Shown: positions 46,786 to 58,600, counted from the first letter of the stretch. The stretch: 64,000 bases of DNA from Elmis aenea (GCA_947652605.1 OX393578.1:38383470-38447469); one strand, 5' to 3'. Translations and numbers: made by a program. The notes: a model not told the origin generated them from the letters alone.

Positions 46786-47471
46786 CTACTGATAACTGCT
46801 GGAACAGCCGACTACTAATCGTTTTATGAGTTATCAGAGACGCTGCCGGTAGGGGTGGGCGATATATCGATATATCGATAAATATCGATATATCGATAAA
46901 TATCGATATAATTTTGATATCGAAATATCGGTTATGGAAATATCGATATATCGACATATCGATATATCGATATCCGACCTTCCGATATATCAATATTTTG
47001 TGAGGGCGTGAAGCTTTTTTTTTTAGGACACCAGTCTTTTTTCAAATTAATTTCGATATATCGATATATCGATATATCATGTTAACACGGAAGCAATCCA
47101 ACTGCTCGACCAGCGTGGGATTGTTAAAAGACTGAAAAGGACGAAACCTTTTGAATTAGTTTAGTGAAATCAGTTCAGTGGACCCATAGCAGAGCATAGT
47201 GCGTTTTGTGTATGTGTACCAACACTTTAGCTTAAGATACTATTAGAAAAAAATTGCTCGTTAATCTTATTTAGATTAGTTGTAATCTACACCAGTAGGT
47301 GTTTAAAAAAAAATAATAATAATAATATCGATATACATCGATATAATTTCGATATCGATATTCGCTATCAAAATTTGGATATCGCCCACCCCTAGCTGCC
47401 GGAACTCTCCAACGATACGGCACAACACCGGATTGTTCATAGGATCGTACACAGCCTTGCTGGAACAAACC
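46786..47471. mobile_element. TTGTTCCAGCA-type MITE split by a hAT element
   Basis: Left part AACTGCTGGAACAGCCGACTA, right part GGATCGTACACAGCCTTGCT ending GGAACAAAC. The hAT element at 46849-47394 lies inside, and its 8-bp duplication is MITE sequence. Confidence 0.55.
46849..47394. mobile_element. hAT MITE with ATCGATAT arrays (546 bp)
   Basis: Ends TAGGGGTGGGCGATAT and ATATCGCCCACCCCTA (one base differs near the inner end), flanked by the 8-bp duplication GCTGCCGG (46841-46848, 47395-47402). The left third is a dense array of GATATATC/ATCGATAT words; the right end has a smaller one. A (AAT)n run sits at about 47308-47325. No transposase frame. Confidence 0.85.
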
Positions 47472-48722
47472 TTAAAATTACTACTTTTTTACATGAAGAG
47501 GACATATTTAAAGACTTACTCCAATTCAACCATAAAAATCTTACTTATTCTTAGAGTTAAACAAAAGTTTAAATTAGACATCTTCCAAATTATTATGCTA
47601 AATAATAACGATGAAGCGTCATTAACTTCTAAATTACAAGTAAAATTAAAAAATAAGTGAAAAACCAATGAAGCTTGTGTTAAATAAAAAATTGGGAAAT
47701 AAATTGGATTATCTCTTGCAAGATGTTATTTGTAGCTGTGTTTAATTTATTAAAAGTAAACCGTACTGACCCAATTCAGTCTTCAAATGCATGTAAGCAT
47801 GGTGTAGCGTAGAAGATTATAGGGATAGTTTATGTCATGTCAGAGTACAATCAGTCATAAAATGTATTTGCTTTGTTCCATTACGGTATGAAATGTTGAA
47901 ACTGCAGTAATTATCGCCGAGAATAATTAAACAATCTAAGCAGCGTATAAATCGACTCAGTTACGGCATACGAGATTTGTATAAAATAACATCAGACTGC
48001 TAATAAAATCATTCAAACGTGACGGCGGCATTAATTATTGTGTTCTGCTCCTTTTCAAATTCGCAGCTGACCGCAGACTTAATTATTTTAATAATGATTT
48101 ATTACATGTATCAAATTCGTTTGTTTAAGTATTACAATAGAAAGACACAAAGCAAGCAGAGGAACTATAGTCATTTATTAAACTTAAACGAAGACCGAGG
48201 TAACCTTTTCTTTTGCTGAAAACGATTTATATAATTTTTTTAAATAAAACACGACTTTTTATGTAACACTGTTTGTGGAAACGTATATTAAAATTGTTTT
48301 TGATAATACGGAAACCGCCACAAAAAAAATAGGTACTACATTTAAAACAATTTTAAGAACTTCAATTGTTAATACTTAATATAAAACAGAAACAAACAGT
48401 GTTGTCCGAAGTTTAGGCTTGCCGTGGACATAATTAAAAACTGAAAATCCGATAAAATGTTTAGGGAAAACAACGTTGCACATATAAAGAAATAAAAAAT
48501 CTTAATAAACAAGTCCCATGTTTTAAATATATCCGTTAGAGTAAAATAAATAAAGAAAACTTTTTTCACTAATTTGAATAACGGTATTTGCCTGTAATAC
48601 TATAAAAATTAAAAAATATAAGTACATATAAACCTACTTTTTAAATAAAACCATAGTTATATGTCACATAAAGAGAGCTGACTTCATTATTTTTTTACAA
48701 TTGATTGGCCAAAAAACAGATA
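47472..48722. other. spacer with one promoter-like motif
   Basis: AT-rich sequence with no confirmed gene. A TATA-initiator pair at 47980-48014 is listed separately. Confidence 0.35.
47980..48014 (+). promoter_or_regulatory. candidate core promoter (TATA + TCATTC initiator)
   Basis: TATAAAAT at 47980-47987 and TCATTC at 48009-48014 place the initiator A (48011) 31 bases from the first T of the TATA box. Downstream, a short frame (ATG at about 48095, MIYYMYQIRLFKYY...) stays open to a donor-like GAGGTAACC at about 48197. This could be a first exon, but I cannot find a convincing second exon. Confidence 0.3.
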
Positions 48723-48724
48723 TA

Positions 48725-49505
48725 CAGTGTGACCCATTTTAAAGCGAATCACCCCTATAAAAAGTTTATTTTTGGACCCATTTTCATGAATTCTTTTTAC
48801 CAACGATAAAGCATCAAAAACTGTACTTTGTCACCCTATTTTAAAATTCAGTTTACACTCACAAAGCCTATTATGATATATGTTTAGCGATTTTTTAAAT
48901 CTAAAATCTGACTACACCACTGGATTCTAGATGCCCTCAAATAGGTCTATACCAAAATTTATGAACAAGTATTTATTATTGAGAGATTAATTAATAATTC
49001 AATATTTATGATTGAATTGGCAACGCAGTGTTCTATGGTCTATGTCTATGCTATGTAAAAAATAAAAGTTAAGAGTTGGCATAAAAAAAAATATTTGACG
49101 GAAGATCTTTTAAATAAGCAACACTTTATTCGTATCAGTATTAAAATCGCAACTCTGATTAAATTTTTGATGGGTGTACAACTAAATTTACAAGAAAAAA
49201 ATAGAAAAATACAAAAAAGTACCTAATCATAAATATTTTTTTATGAAATTTGGTAAAAACCCATTTGAGAGCATCCCAAATACAGTGGTGTAGTCAGATT
49301 TTAGATACAAAAATCGCCAAACAAATTTTGCCAATATTGACATAGAAAAAAAATAATAGTAGGCTTTGTGAGTGTAAACTGAATTTTAAAATAGGGTGCC
49401 AAAGTACAGTTTTTGATGCTTTATCGTTCGTAAAAAAAATTCATGAAAATCGGTCCATAAATAAACTTTTTATAGGGGTGATCCGCTTTAAAATGGGTCA
49501 CACTC
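48725..49505. mobile_element. palindromic TA MITE, family E copy 2
   Basis: Starts CAGTGTGACCCATTTTAAAG after TA and ends CTTTAAAATGGGTCACACTC before TA (49506-49507). Same arms and loop as the copies at 19830 and 62413; the loop keeps GGCAACGCAGTGTTCTATG. Confidence 0.8.
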
Positions 49506-49565
49506 TATGTATTAAAAAATGTTCCACTAATTCTAAATCAGCAATTATCCAATATTAAGTTTATT

Positions 49566-50185
49566 CAGGGAGTTTGAAATTCGGGTTTAAACATGTATCT
49601 CGCTTATGATAATAGTTAAAGTATAGGTTTAAATTTCGTAAAGGTGCTAAATTAAAGTGCGCATTATTAAACCGAAGAGAAATTGGAAATATCTCAAACG
49701 TTATCCGAGAAAAGTAGGAAACCCCGGAAAATACGGTTTTTGAAAATCGTCTATCTCCTTTTGATTATAAAATATTTCAAATGTGCCCAAGCAATTTTTT
49801 AAGCGGAATCGGATGGTAGTCACTAACTTTTTGTAGGTCGAATTGTTTTTGTTTTTTTGAAAACCAACTTTCTTTTTTTTATGCAATTTTTGCCATTACA
49901 TAATCAAATAGAATTTATTGATGTATCATGGTATTTTACTTTCTTTGTTAAATTTGAAAATTGGACAACATCTTCTAAAAATCAGGCAACCCGGTCGTTG
50001 CAGTGTATGTCTTTACCATGACGACAACTAACAAAATAAAAATTTTGAGAGTCTATTACTTATTTTCGTAATTTTGTATGAATTAACTTTAACGAAAAAA
50101 AAACGTAATATGCTGCGATTTTTTTATACATTGGCAATGATTTGTAAAAACCTATCCGTAAAGCAGACAAATAAAAATAAAGAAT
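49566..50185 (+). mobile_element. partial palindromic element, family B
   Basis: Follows the left arm of the 12783 element (TATCTCGCTTATGATAATAG, GGAAATATCTCAAACG, CAACTAACAAAATAAAAATT) and continues through the loop start, then stops. No right arm. It carries a broken mini-ORF. Confidence 0.65.
50078..50185 (+). pseudogene. broken DUF4817-like mini-ORF (family B)
   Basis: ATGAATTAACTTTAACGAAA aligns with the family B frame start but has a stop and frameshift within five codons. Further on, CGTAATATGCTGCGATTTTT (for RDMLRIF) and TATCCGTAAAGCAGACAAA (for YPERRQP) remain recognisable. Confidence 0.55.
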
Positions 50186-51342
50186 GGTTATCTTTTTGCC
50201 ACTAGTAAGGCACTACTCATGGGCAACTGCAATTTCCAATATCCTAATTCACACTAAAAATGTGTGCCAGTTGTACTCAGCATGCGCAAGAGTAAGACAA
50301 TTCCTTTATTAAATAATTAATTCGGCGTCATATAGAACTTACGAAATAAGTCTATAAACCTGCATGCACTTAGTGTATTCATTAGTTTCTAACAATCTCA
50401 TTTAAAGCTGTATCGTTGTTATCAAAGCTGCAATTCCTCATAAATGCTGTACATGTTAAACAAACTTTTACACGCTACATGTTCTATCTTTTATTACTCG
50501 CGATACAGACGAAGAAAGATATAAAACAGCTGGAAACAACAATATTTGCGCTCGCTATTACCGATTCTAAATTCGTTACGAGATATATGGATTAATTCTG
50601 GAACATAATATCTGCGTCTAATCAAATGAAACTATCTCAGAGAAATCTGATTTAGGAGTTTTCGAAGAAGCGTAAAACAATAGAAGTGCAGGTATAAGCA
50701 TTATCATTTTAAGCTCTCTAGCTAGAACGAAAACGGTTTAGACGTATTTCACTTGAATTAAACCTTAAGCAAATAATTTTTCCTTTTGCCAAATGTAGTA
50801 CAAAGAAAGTATTGCGAATAAGAAAATTTTGGAGGTCTAGATTTGACGGATTTAGGATACTGGGTGGAATAGAAGTTTCCACTGTTGTTTTTGCAGCCGT
50901 ATGAGGCTGAGCGTTGTCTTGGAGATAGCACACAGAACTTTCTTTCTTTTCTTTTTTTCCTTTCTTTCTTTTATTCCTGATCACATTTTATGTCTCACCT
51001 AAAACCCAATTTTTAGAAAGACGATTATTCCCATATTATTCAAGCAGTCAAGTTAAACTTTCGGCAGAATTTGCGCTTTTTTTTGCTAAAAAGTTGATGA
51101 TTAAACAACACGCATTTGTTCTTATATGTTTGTTTAAGTAATTTATTAATATATTTACAGTTCACATGGTAATCACTTCTATTGAGAAAGAGACGGGAGT
51201 CTCGAAACCGTTTAAAGCAAGTGATCAGTTTTGCTATGTTACTTATGAATATAGGTTCTGTTATTAGACACGGCAGTATAATAAAAAAAATTCCACATTA
51301 TTTTTAAACAGTTCGAACTATTAATGTCATATATTCTAAGTA
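50186..51342. other. no gene seen
   Basis: AT-rich spacer with a pyrimidine-rich run near 50939-50975. No exon or element is recognised. Confidence 0.4.
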
Positions 51343-51450
51343 GGGTTTCTTTCCCTGGGTCCCGGGATCCCGGTCCATTTTAACCTAATTTATATTTCCC
51401 GGGAAATTCTTATTGTCCCGGGAATTCCCGGGATTTTCAAAATATTTTAT
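51343..51450. mobile_element. hAT-like terminal fragment with CCCGGGA arrays
   Basis: TAGGGTTTCTTTCCCTGGG followed by repeated CCCGGGA/TCCCGGG words up to about 51437. It resembles the ends of the other hAT MITEs here but has no visible opposite end or target duplication. Confidence 0.4.
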
Positions 51451-51694
51451 TTTCGTTTATTTTGTGTTAAGATCTTTGGAATACTATATCATAACTTATC
51501 AGAATTTATTATAATTATCTTTACTAACAGTAAATTATGAAAAACTTTTGTTCCTATTTCAAAATAATTTTTGTTTTAAAATAAAAAATTATGTACACCC
51601 GCTCACCCGTAGTATGGCGTAAAGAAGACCGGTCTCCATGACAAAGTTGATATTTTCAAAATACTTTTACAGTTCTCTTTTTGTGTGCCCTGGT

Positions 51695-52820
51695 TAGTGT
51701 TGCCACGAGACGAGACGAGACGAGATTTATCCATTCTCGATCTCGATCTCGAAAATTCTCGAAAGTTAAATCTCGATCTCGATCTCGAAAATTCTCGAAC
51801 GTGCAATCTCGATCTCGAATTCGAGAATCTCGAGTCTCGAATTTTAAGTTCGTACAAACCGAATTTATACATTGCAATGCTTTAACTAAGTGTGCCTGAT
51901 GATATACAGAAAGAACGCTGTTGTTTTAAGTTCGGTGCTTCCCCTGTGTAAGCAAATAATGTGAACGCATACTATTAGATGCTTGCACTTATTTCTTTAA
52001 CTTTTTCAAGGGCAGCAAAGGTCACTCAAAAAAGACTTAAAAGGGTAAACAAATTGTATTTGAAATTTTTAACACTGGAGTGCACTCCACGTACGAATCG
52101 GTTATTTTGAAAGACATATTCACAATTACGTATTAAATGTAACATTTGCACTAACGTCCTGGGGCCGACAATTGCAAACAGAAGCAATACAACAATTTGA
52201 GGAAGTCTATAAAAACTTTTACTACAGAGATAATTCACCAAACCAAAATCAATTATCAGCTGATGCTGGACCAGATGATTCCGATTCTGACGAAATGGGT
52301 TCTTTTAATTTAACTGCCCTATTTAATAAGTCCACAGCAACAATTAACAACTGGAGAACGGAAATCGATGACTATATAGCAATGCCACGAGCAAATGAAG
52401 ATGTAGATGTATTGGTTTGTGGGAAAGTCATCAAGTTTTATATCCAAACGTCTCCAGAATGGCTCGAGACTATTTATGTATACAAGTAACCAGTGTACCA
52501 GCTGTGCCTCAATGCTTGGCAATCTTGTAAATTTATTACACAATATTTAAAATTAATAAAAAGTTAGATTTGTAAGTGGTTTCCAAAAATTTATAAATAA
52601 AATATATATTAAAACTTTTCGTAGTTTTTCTTCATGTAAAAATACTGTCGAGATCGAGAATCTCGAGGATCTCGTCTCGAATTTTCGAGACGATTGTTAA
52701 TCTCGTCTCGAATTTTTGAGACAGAAAAATGCCTGTCTCGATCTCGAAATTCGAGACGAGACGAGACGAGATCGAGAATTGTCTCGTCTCAGCGATTGTC
52801 TCGTCTCAGCGGCAACACTA
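51695..52820. mobile_element. hAT element with TCTCGAGA arrays (1.1 kb)
   Basis: Starts TAGTGTTGCCACGAGACG and ends GTCTCAGCGGCAACACTA, flanked by the 8-bp duplication GCCCTGGT (51687-51694, 52821-52828). Both ends are packed with CTCGATCTCGA, GAGACGAGA and ATCTCGAG words for 100-150 bp. A transposase remnant lies in the middle. Overlapping RS-rich frames at 51603-51899 are array translations. Confidence 0.85.
52172..52545 (+). pseudogene. hAT transposase C-terminal remnant
   Basis: The frame 52172-52489 contains TEIDDYIAMPRANEDVDVLV, matching the E...Y......D.D.L.WW region before the hAT C-terminal dimerisation domain. After a frameshift near 52420 another frame continues SHQVLYPNVSRMARDYLCIQ then VTSVPA, the conserved dimerisation motif (YP.LS..A.DYL.IQ.TSVP.ER). 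The catalytic upstream half and BED zinc finger are gone, and ER is missing. It lies inside a bounded hAT element, so it is that element's own decayed gene. Confidence 0.75.
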
Positions 52821-52828
52821 GCCCTGGT

Positions 52829-53227
52829 AATGCGAAGCAGAAAAGCTTATAAAAGAAATTTTATTGAAATTGAAAATGAATGGTGAAAGTCACGCTAGTA
52901 TATTTGTTAAAAGTATTATCAAAACAAAAACAATTAAATTAAGAAATCAAATTTATTTTTAAAAATGTCGGATTTCAAGTAAAACTAAAACAAACATAAA
53001 TTGCTTTTTAGAGATTTTACTGAACTGTCATTAAATTATACTGCAAAAGTTAGAGTAACTTACAGAATTTTAAAATCACTTGTCGATAAAATATTTATCA
53101 CCTAAGAAATCATTGAATAAAAATGTTGTCGAATTAAAATACATTGACTTTTATCAGCTCGAAGTTAAGAATGGAAGTGAACACTAGAAATAAAAGATAA
53201 AATCCTTTTGTAACCTAGTTCCAGTTC
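52829..53227. other. spacer upstream of the candidate peptide gene
   Basis: AT-rich sequence between the hAT element and the TATA box. No exon seen. Confidence 0.35.
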
Positions 53228-53235
53228 TATAAAAG
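53228..53235 (+). promoter_or_regulatory. candidate TATA box of the peptide gene
   Basis: TATAAAAG in the locally GC-richer context CTATAAAAGCCG, 315 bases upstream of the proposed start codon. I see no strong TCAGT initiator 28-31 bases downstream, so assignment to the gene is tentative; a 5' UTR intron is possible. Confidence 0.35.
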
Positions 53236-53549
53236 CCGTAACTCGTTTGAAGTGAGAAACTCTTGCACTACCATCACCAGATAATAATTCAAAGTAAAGT
53301 TTCCACGGTAACTTTATGCACCGTATTCTAAAATTTTATCACAAATGGTAATTTGAAATTTACTAAAAGAATATATGCAAACGAAATTGTTTGCATAATG
53401 TGAATTTTTTGTATGTTTAATATCTTAAGAACGAAACAAATCCTTAGTCATAAAGAGCATGTTTTATTTTTACTATTAAGCGTAGAACTTTTTAACGGAA
53501 ACAGTCCAAGTTAACAAGAAATTGTTAAGGACTATGTAATTATGTTGCC

Positions 53550-53915
53550 ATGAAGTTTACCTTATTAAAGCTTGCCTTTATTGTAGCACTACTTATTATC
53601 TCAATTTACGTAGAAATTGAGAAATATAACGGTCGAGGTAATAAACTGACACAAATTTGCAGATCGTACAAGTTTTATGTGTTACGTGCTTATTATGAGA
53701 GATGTGTATTAGGTTAAGTTTAGGGAATTAATCCTTGTAAAAACAATCTAGCTCTCTCAACTCTTGTCAATAGATATTACAACTTTTGCAAATGTTTGTT
53801 TTCAGTTTCCTGTATAGTTCAAACACAAAGTTATGATGGTAAATCCTTGGATAACCGTTTTTTAATAATTTGCGACCAAAACCAACCTATATCCAACACA
53901 CAAAGGTGTAAATAG
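53550..53915 (+). CDS. candidate two-exon gene for a 65-residue secreted peptide
   Basis: Exon 1 (53550-53637) starts GCCATGAAG and encodes MKFTLLKLAFIVALL followed by IISIYVEI, a typical signal peptide, then EKYNGRG. It ends at a donor G|GTAATA. The 168-base intron ends in a pyrimidine-rich TTTGTTTTCAG, and exon 2 (53806-53915) continues in phase with SCIVQTQSYDG, DNRFLIICDQNQ and NTQRCK to TAG. The product is 65 residues; the mature part has three cysteines spaced C-x19-C-x11-C. An alternative uses the donor in GATG|GTAAAT (53839) and the acceptor TTTCATTTCTAG near 53952, giving another basic tail that ends at TGA after LCIPTHN. Unspliced, exon 1 would read 55 codons. A TATA box lies upstream and AATAAA at 54318. 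The family is not recognised; small Cys-containing secreted peptides in insects include immune, salivary and signalling molecules, but I assign no function. Confidence 0.45.
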
Positions 53916-55085
53916 TTTATCAACCAATTCCGCTTTAACGTTTCATTTCTAGTGGATAGGAGCAGACTTTTTCCACGTTGGAATCTTAAATACATCCAAA
54001 GACGACTGCAAACTACTCAATTCCCGAAACCCGTGACGTCACATAGTGACCTATGTATACCTACGCACAATTGATTATCGTCTGTAATCGTATATCACAG
54101 CTCGCAAATGCAAAGTTTTAATACCGTTTTACATAAATTTAATGTTATAATAATAATTAACAGTTAAATTTGGGTCAGATGCGTCATTTATTTGGCTAAA
54201 CGCTGATTAATGACTTTCCGCGCTTAACGGACAGTACTCTTGTGTTGGTCGGTTAACCAAACGTTAACTGTATTTTTAAGAAGTTGATTTACTCTGATTA
54301 ACTTTATTCATATTTAAAATAAATATAATGAAATGAAACCTGCAGAAATTTGTATTAAAAAATAAAAAAACTAATTTTGAGTTTAAGATTTTCATGATCC
54401 ACTGTTAGGATTAAACAAATGTTAAAAATTACTTAAGTAAGTATAAATGTACCTACTTAATTGCATTTAAAACCACTTTTTTATTAAAAAAAAAACTGCT
54501 TCTTATAAATTATTTGTGCTTGTTTGGAAACTAAAATTATAAAATAACTCTTTTATGTATCTCTTTTCGAAAATGCTACATAAAAAGTTTTGTGTGCCAT
54601 AATATTATTTTTTTTAAGTACTCAGATTGTTATTAATTGATTTATCAAAATTTTTGTTACTCGAAAAAAAATTTAAATTTTCTAGTAGGTAAGTCTTTTT
54701 AAATATAGCAATGCAAGGTATAATTTCTACATACATTTTTCATTTTATATTAAAATATACAAAAAGCTTTGAAATTTTATATGATAATGGCAGAAAACTG
54801 CCTATTAACAGAAACAAAGGAACGTACGGGTAAGCGTTATCGTTGTTTTTGTTATATAACACGGGTATAATGGAAATTACACTGTCCAAATATTGTGTTG
54901 TAATAAGCACCCTCATTCATCTAAATTCTAAGGTCATGATAATAATCTCTTTAAAATTATATTATATATTTTTTTAGTATTCAAGCGGATGGCAAAAATT
55001 GTGATCACTTTTCAATTCATCATATATTTTGATTAAATTAAATTGAGATTTCAATGATGCGGACGTTTTGATATTTAAAAAAAAA
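53916..55085. other. region downstream of the candidate gene
   Basis: AT-rich. Contains AATAAA at 54318-54323, a possible polyadenylation signal, and a perfect TGACGTCA at 54034-54041. No further exon is firmly recognised. Confidence 0.3.
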
Positions 55086-55089
55086 TTCC

Positions 55090-55230
55090 ACGCTCACACC
55101 GGCGCGGTGGCGCTGGCGATCGCGGTAGTGGTCGCGAATACAATAACAAGTAACCAGGATACATATTACTTAAGCTAGGTGACTTATTATCACAATCGCC
55201 ATCACGCCGGTGTGTGTTGACCTTAACTGA
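55090..55230. mobile_element. short GC-rich inverted repeat (MITE)
   Basis: CTCACACCGGCGCGGTGGCG at the left and AATCGCCATCACGCCGGTGT at the right are imperfect reverse complements in otherwise AT-rich DNA, extended by GGCGATCGCGG against CACAATCGCC. No clear target duplication and no coding. Confidence 0.45.
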
Positions 55231-55457
55231 ATGACAAACCGAACCAAACCAAACCCATTTATAGAATCAACCCACTTATTTTTTGTGCACTATGAAGTGA
55301 AGTAACCCATAAAAAATTGAACGGAACTAATTTCGTTGTCATCTGATATAAAAAAGTGAAACCAACAAATCATCAGTAAACTTTTGGACAAAACCAATAA
55401 TCAAACCACTTCAGTAAAACTTGTTGCAAATGTTATGGTTTATAGTTCTGCTCTGTA

Positions 55458-56083
55458 AAGGGGTGGTCCAAATTCGATGGGATTACATGGGGTATCTCGC
55501 TTAATAGTCAAGATAGAAAAACGGTTAAATTACCAAAAATTTGCATATTTTTGAGACATACTAAGAACCGTTTTCAAAAATATTTTCGGTTTTTGAGTTA
55601 TTAAAGAAAAAGTGTTTTTTGTTATATTTATAACGTGTCATATCTCCCTTATTGTTTTAAATATCGAAAAAGTTTATGAAGATTATTTTTAGATATTTTT
55701 ATGTAGATTTTGATAGTACTAAAAAAAAAATTTTACGCTCGCAGTTAAAAAGTTATGACAACCTCTCTTTTTTTTAATTAGAAGCTATAGTTGACTATGA
55801 CCTATTTAAATTCCTTATTTGTTTCCCTATCCAAATATGTAAAGGTTAATCTATTTATTTTCAATAATACGCAAGTTACAAAGGTTTTTTAATTTTTTTA
55901 AATATAAGAAACAAAAAGTAGGCTGTGAAAACAAAAAAAAGCGGTAATGAAAGAATATAATTGAGAACTGTTCTGAGTTTGTCTAAAAAACTTCACGTTT
56001 TTGGTAATTTAATCGTTTCTCTATCTTGACTATTAACCGAGATGCCCATGTAATCCTACCGAATTTGGACCACCCCTACCCTG
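55458..56083. mobile_element. palindromic TA element, family G, internally deleted
   Basis: The left end TAAAGGGGTGGTCCAAATTC and the right end, whose complement reads CAGGGTAGGGGTGGTCC, are inverted repeats with TA nearby (55456-55457, 56084-56085). The outer 100 bp pair well (GGTATCTCGCTTAATAGTCA). The left arm then extends far beyond the right, so about half of one arm and the loop are missing. No mini-ORF remains. Confidence 0.65.
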
Positions 56084-56085
56084 TA

Positions 56086-56944
56086 CATGACTGAATTTTT
56101 TGTGATATTAAAAAAATATTTTAATAAAACCAATCGTTAAAGTTCATCTTCACAGCATGTCTTTTAAGCGAATTTCGCACAGGTAGAAAATTAATATACT
56201 AAATGAGAAAAGATCCATTCAATCTAAAATTGCATCACGTGAACGAAACATGAATTTATGTACTACCTACTATACTAAAATACTTTTACAAAAACAAATA
56301 GCAATCTATTTAAAACAAATTATTAATCCTACTTCGTGACTATCAAAATAAATTTGTAAAACATAAATTTCCAATATTAATTTTTATTGTAAAAATGAAC
56401 ATATTCAGTAATTTTACTTTCGTCCCACGTAAGTTTAAAAAAATGTAGGTACTTGTGATGTTTCTTGACGAATTTACATGTTTAAGGTTTTTCGAGCACT
56501 TTTTGACGATTTTCGTATTTGTGTGTTTAATATGTTTGTACTTTAATTGTTTGAGTGGTTTATTTATTACCTAAAATAAGTTTGCTTAAAAATCACTTAC
56601 TCTTTGTATGAAGAATCTGTTGTAGAAGACCACTTTCAAAGACATTAATAAATAAATGAGATTGCTGATGCAGCAACGGGAGTTTTGAAATTGGTCTAGA
56701 AAAAACAATCAAAATTTTTGTTCCAAGTCTCTTAAAAACTGGCCCAACAAAATTTCCATTCACCAGAAGCTTATTTTTCCTAATTAATATCGTCTTTTAT
56801 TGATATATTTACAATTAGAATACTTATAAGGGTAGTAATGATTTATTAATTAAATATTATGTCCATTTTAAAAGACTGTTGAGAATCGGTTGCTTGGATA
56901 AAAATTGGGTTTTCCATGGAATATTCCACAAATGGTGATAAGTC
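56086..56944. other. no gene seen
   Basis: AT-rich spacer without a recognisable exon or element. Confidence 0.4.
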
Positions 56945-56946
56945 TA

Positions 56947-57517
56947 AGAATTGGCATGGCCAACTTCACTCGCTTTTAAATCTTCTACTTATTGCCCGCA
57001 ATATCGTTTGTTCGAACAGGCTTGCTGACTGTGCGCCGCACTATCAGGAGTGTGCGCAGTATTAATATCGCGTTTCAACACAGTCTCTGATAGTTCACCG
57101 GTTTAGTGGGCTGTTCCATCATTACAAAATCAATACATGAACTAGTCAGTGTACGGTCAAAACAGTTCTTGGATGAGAGCATGCATTTGGATTTCTAAAC
57201 GCATGCGCTGTTCATAACTAACCCAGCTCAGGTAGCTATGCATCGCTCTTCCAACCTCACTTAGTGCTAGATTCTTAAGGTCTTTACCCTAGCGATGCGT
57301 ACATTTGTATGAACCCAATAGACGCAAATGTCATTTACAGTTAGGCCAGTCGTAAAAGCGTTCCAACAACGGCTAATACTGGGCAATAATACATTTAGTA
57401 GTACATAGTTCACGCATGCGAATAAAACAGTTCATTCAAGGATCGGTTTTAAATTGCTAGTTGGAACAAACCTATCAATAGCAGAGCGAAGAATGAAGTT
57501 TGGCCATCGCCAGTTCT
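56947..57517. mobile_element. TA-flanked MITE containing TTGTTC-type inner ends (571 bp)
   Basis: Ends AGAATTGGCATGGCCAACTT and, inverted, AAGTTTGGCCATCGCCAGTTCT, with TA on each side (56945-56946, 57518-57519). A second pair of inverted repeats lies inside (TTTGTTCGAACAGGCTTGCT at about 57007, GTTGGAACAAACC at about 57462). Relatives at 16224, 45540 and 46786. Noncoding. Confidence 0.6.
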
Positions 57518-57519
57518 TA

Positions 57520-58600
57520 AACTTATCGTCATCTAGCGAAAATTGTGCCGAGATATTCTGATTTTTTGACAAACTTTTAAACCGTGTCTTACGCATTTAA
57601 AACTTTATTTGAAAATTCCAATTTAAAACACGAGTTTTTGGTAAATTTATTTTTACACAAAATTACGGCGTTGTTTTGAAATAGCATAGCGGTATATTTT
57701 ACGCATTAATTTGGTAAATGTCAAATACTGGCAAAATTAGGTACCTAGTTTTTACCGATGGAGTACGTCTACTAAAATCTATTTATTTTTCTATGTTGAG
57801 CGTTCACGGCCGGTGAGTGATGTGGCCACGGCAACGTGATACTTGTTCGAATCCCCAAGCTTGAGGCTCGACCGCGGTCTGGTCAAAGCTGCCTAATGAA
57901 AATAATGTACTTCCATTAAAACAGATGGAACTTAGCCGTTTTGTATAGAGCATCTCTTGAAGCTACCTGAACGCCGACCAAAATTAATTATGAAAATATA
58001 AACTTCCGAAAACCGTTGAAACTAACCGCATCAAAAACAAAATATACTATTTCACAAACATTTCTGCACAATTAAGCGTTGAGTTCATCGACCTACCCCT
58101 ATAATATTTTGTAAATCACGTTTAAAAATGAAGCTAATAACCGTAATCATCTTAAAAATCATATTTCCACGGTAATGTTCTTCCTTTACATAAAATTTAC
58201 GACTGATCAGCTTTACCGGTCTATAAAATTATCCATTAAAAACAAAATTAGCTCCGGAAGTTATAGCTCAGCGTAAAAATTGACAATAACGGGTCATACT
58301 AGCACGCAAAAGAACGATAACCTAAAGCCGTAGAACGCAAATTGCGTTATAATTTTCTTTACTACCATAAATAGGCGTTGTTCATGCACACATTGGGAGT
58401 TAACGAACGTATTACACTTCTTGATGTACATACAAAAAAACTTAAAAAGTTTAACACAGAAGTTCAAACACTGTCATGTGGTAAACATTATACTCAACAA
58501 TTTGCATTCGCTTAAAAATACATATTAAAAGTACGTCTACGATTTAAAAAAAACTTTTGAAAGCCGAACCTTTTCGCTGCGTGTTAAAAAATGGGTCTAG
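57520..58600. other. no gene seen
   Basis: AT-rich spacer. A short MKLITVIILKIIFPR frame at 58129-58176, next to a donor-like CGGTAATG, looks signal-peptide-like but has no supported second exon. Confidence 0.3.

Noticed and set aside
51603..51899. Overlapping RS-rich open frames on both strands resembling SR-type proteins
   Set aside because: They are translations of the CTCGATCTCGA array at the end of a hAT element; several frames are open at once because the repeat lacks stops.
57840..57852. GTTCGAATCC resembling a tRNA B box
   Set aside because: No A box at the right distance and no cloverleaf can be formed around it.
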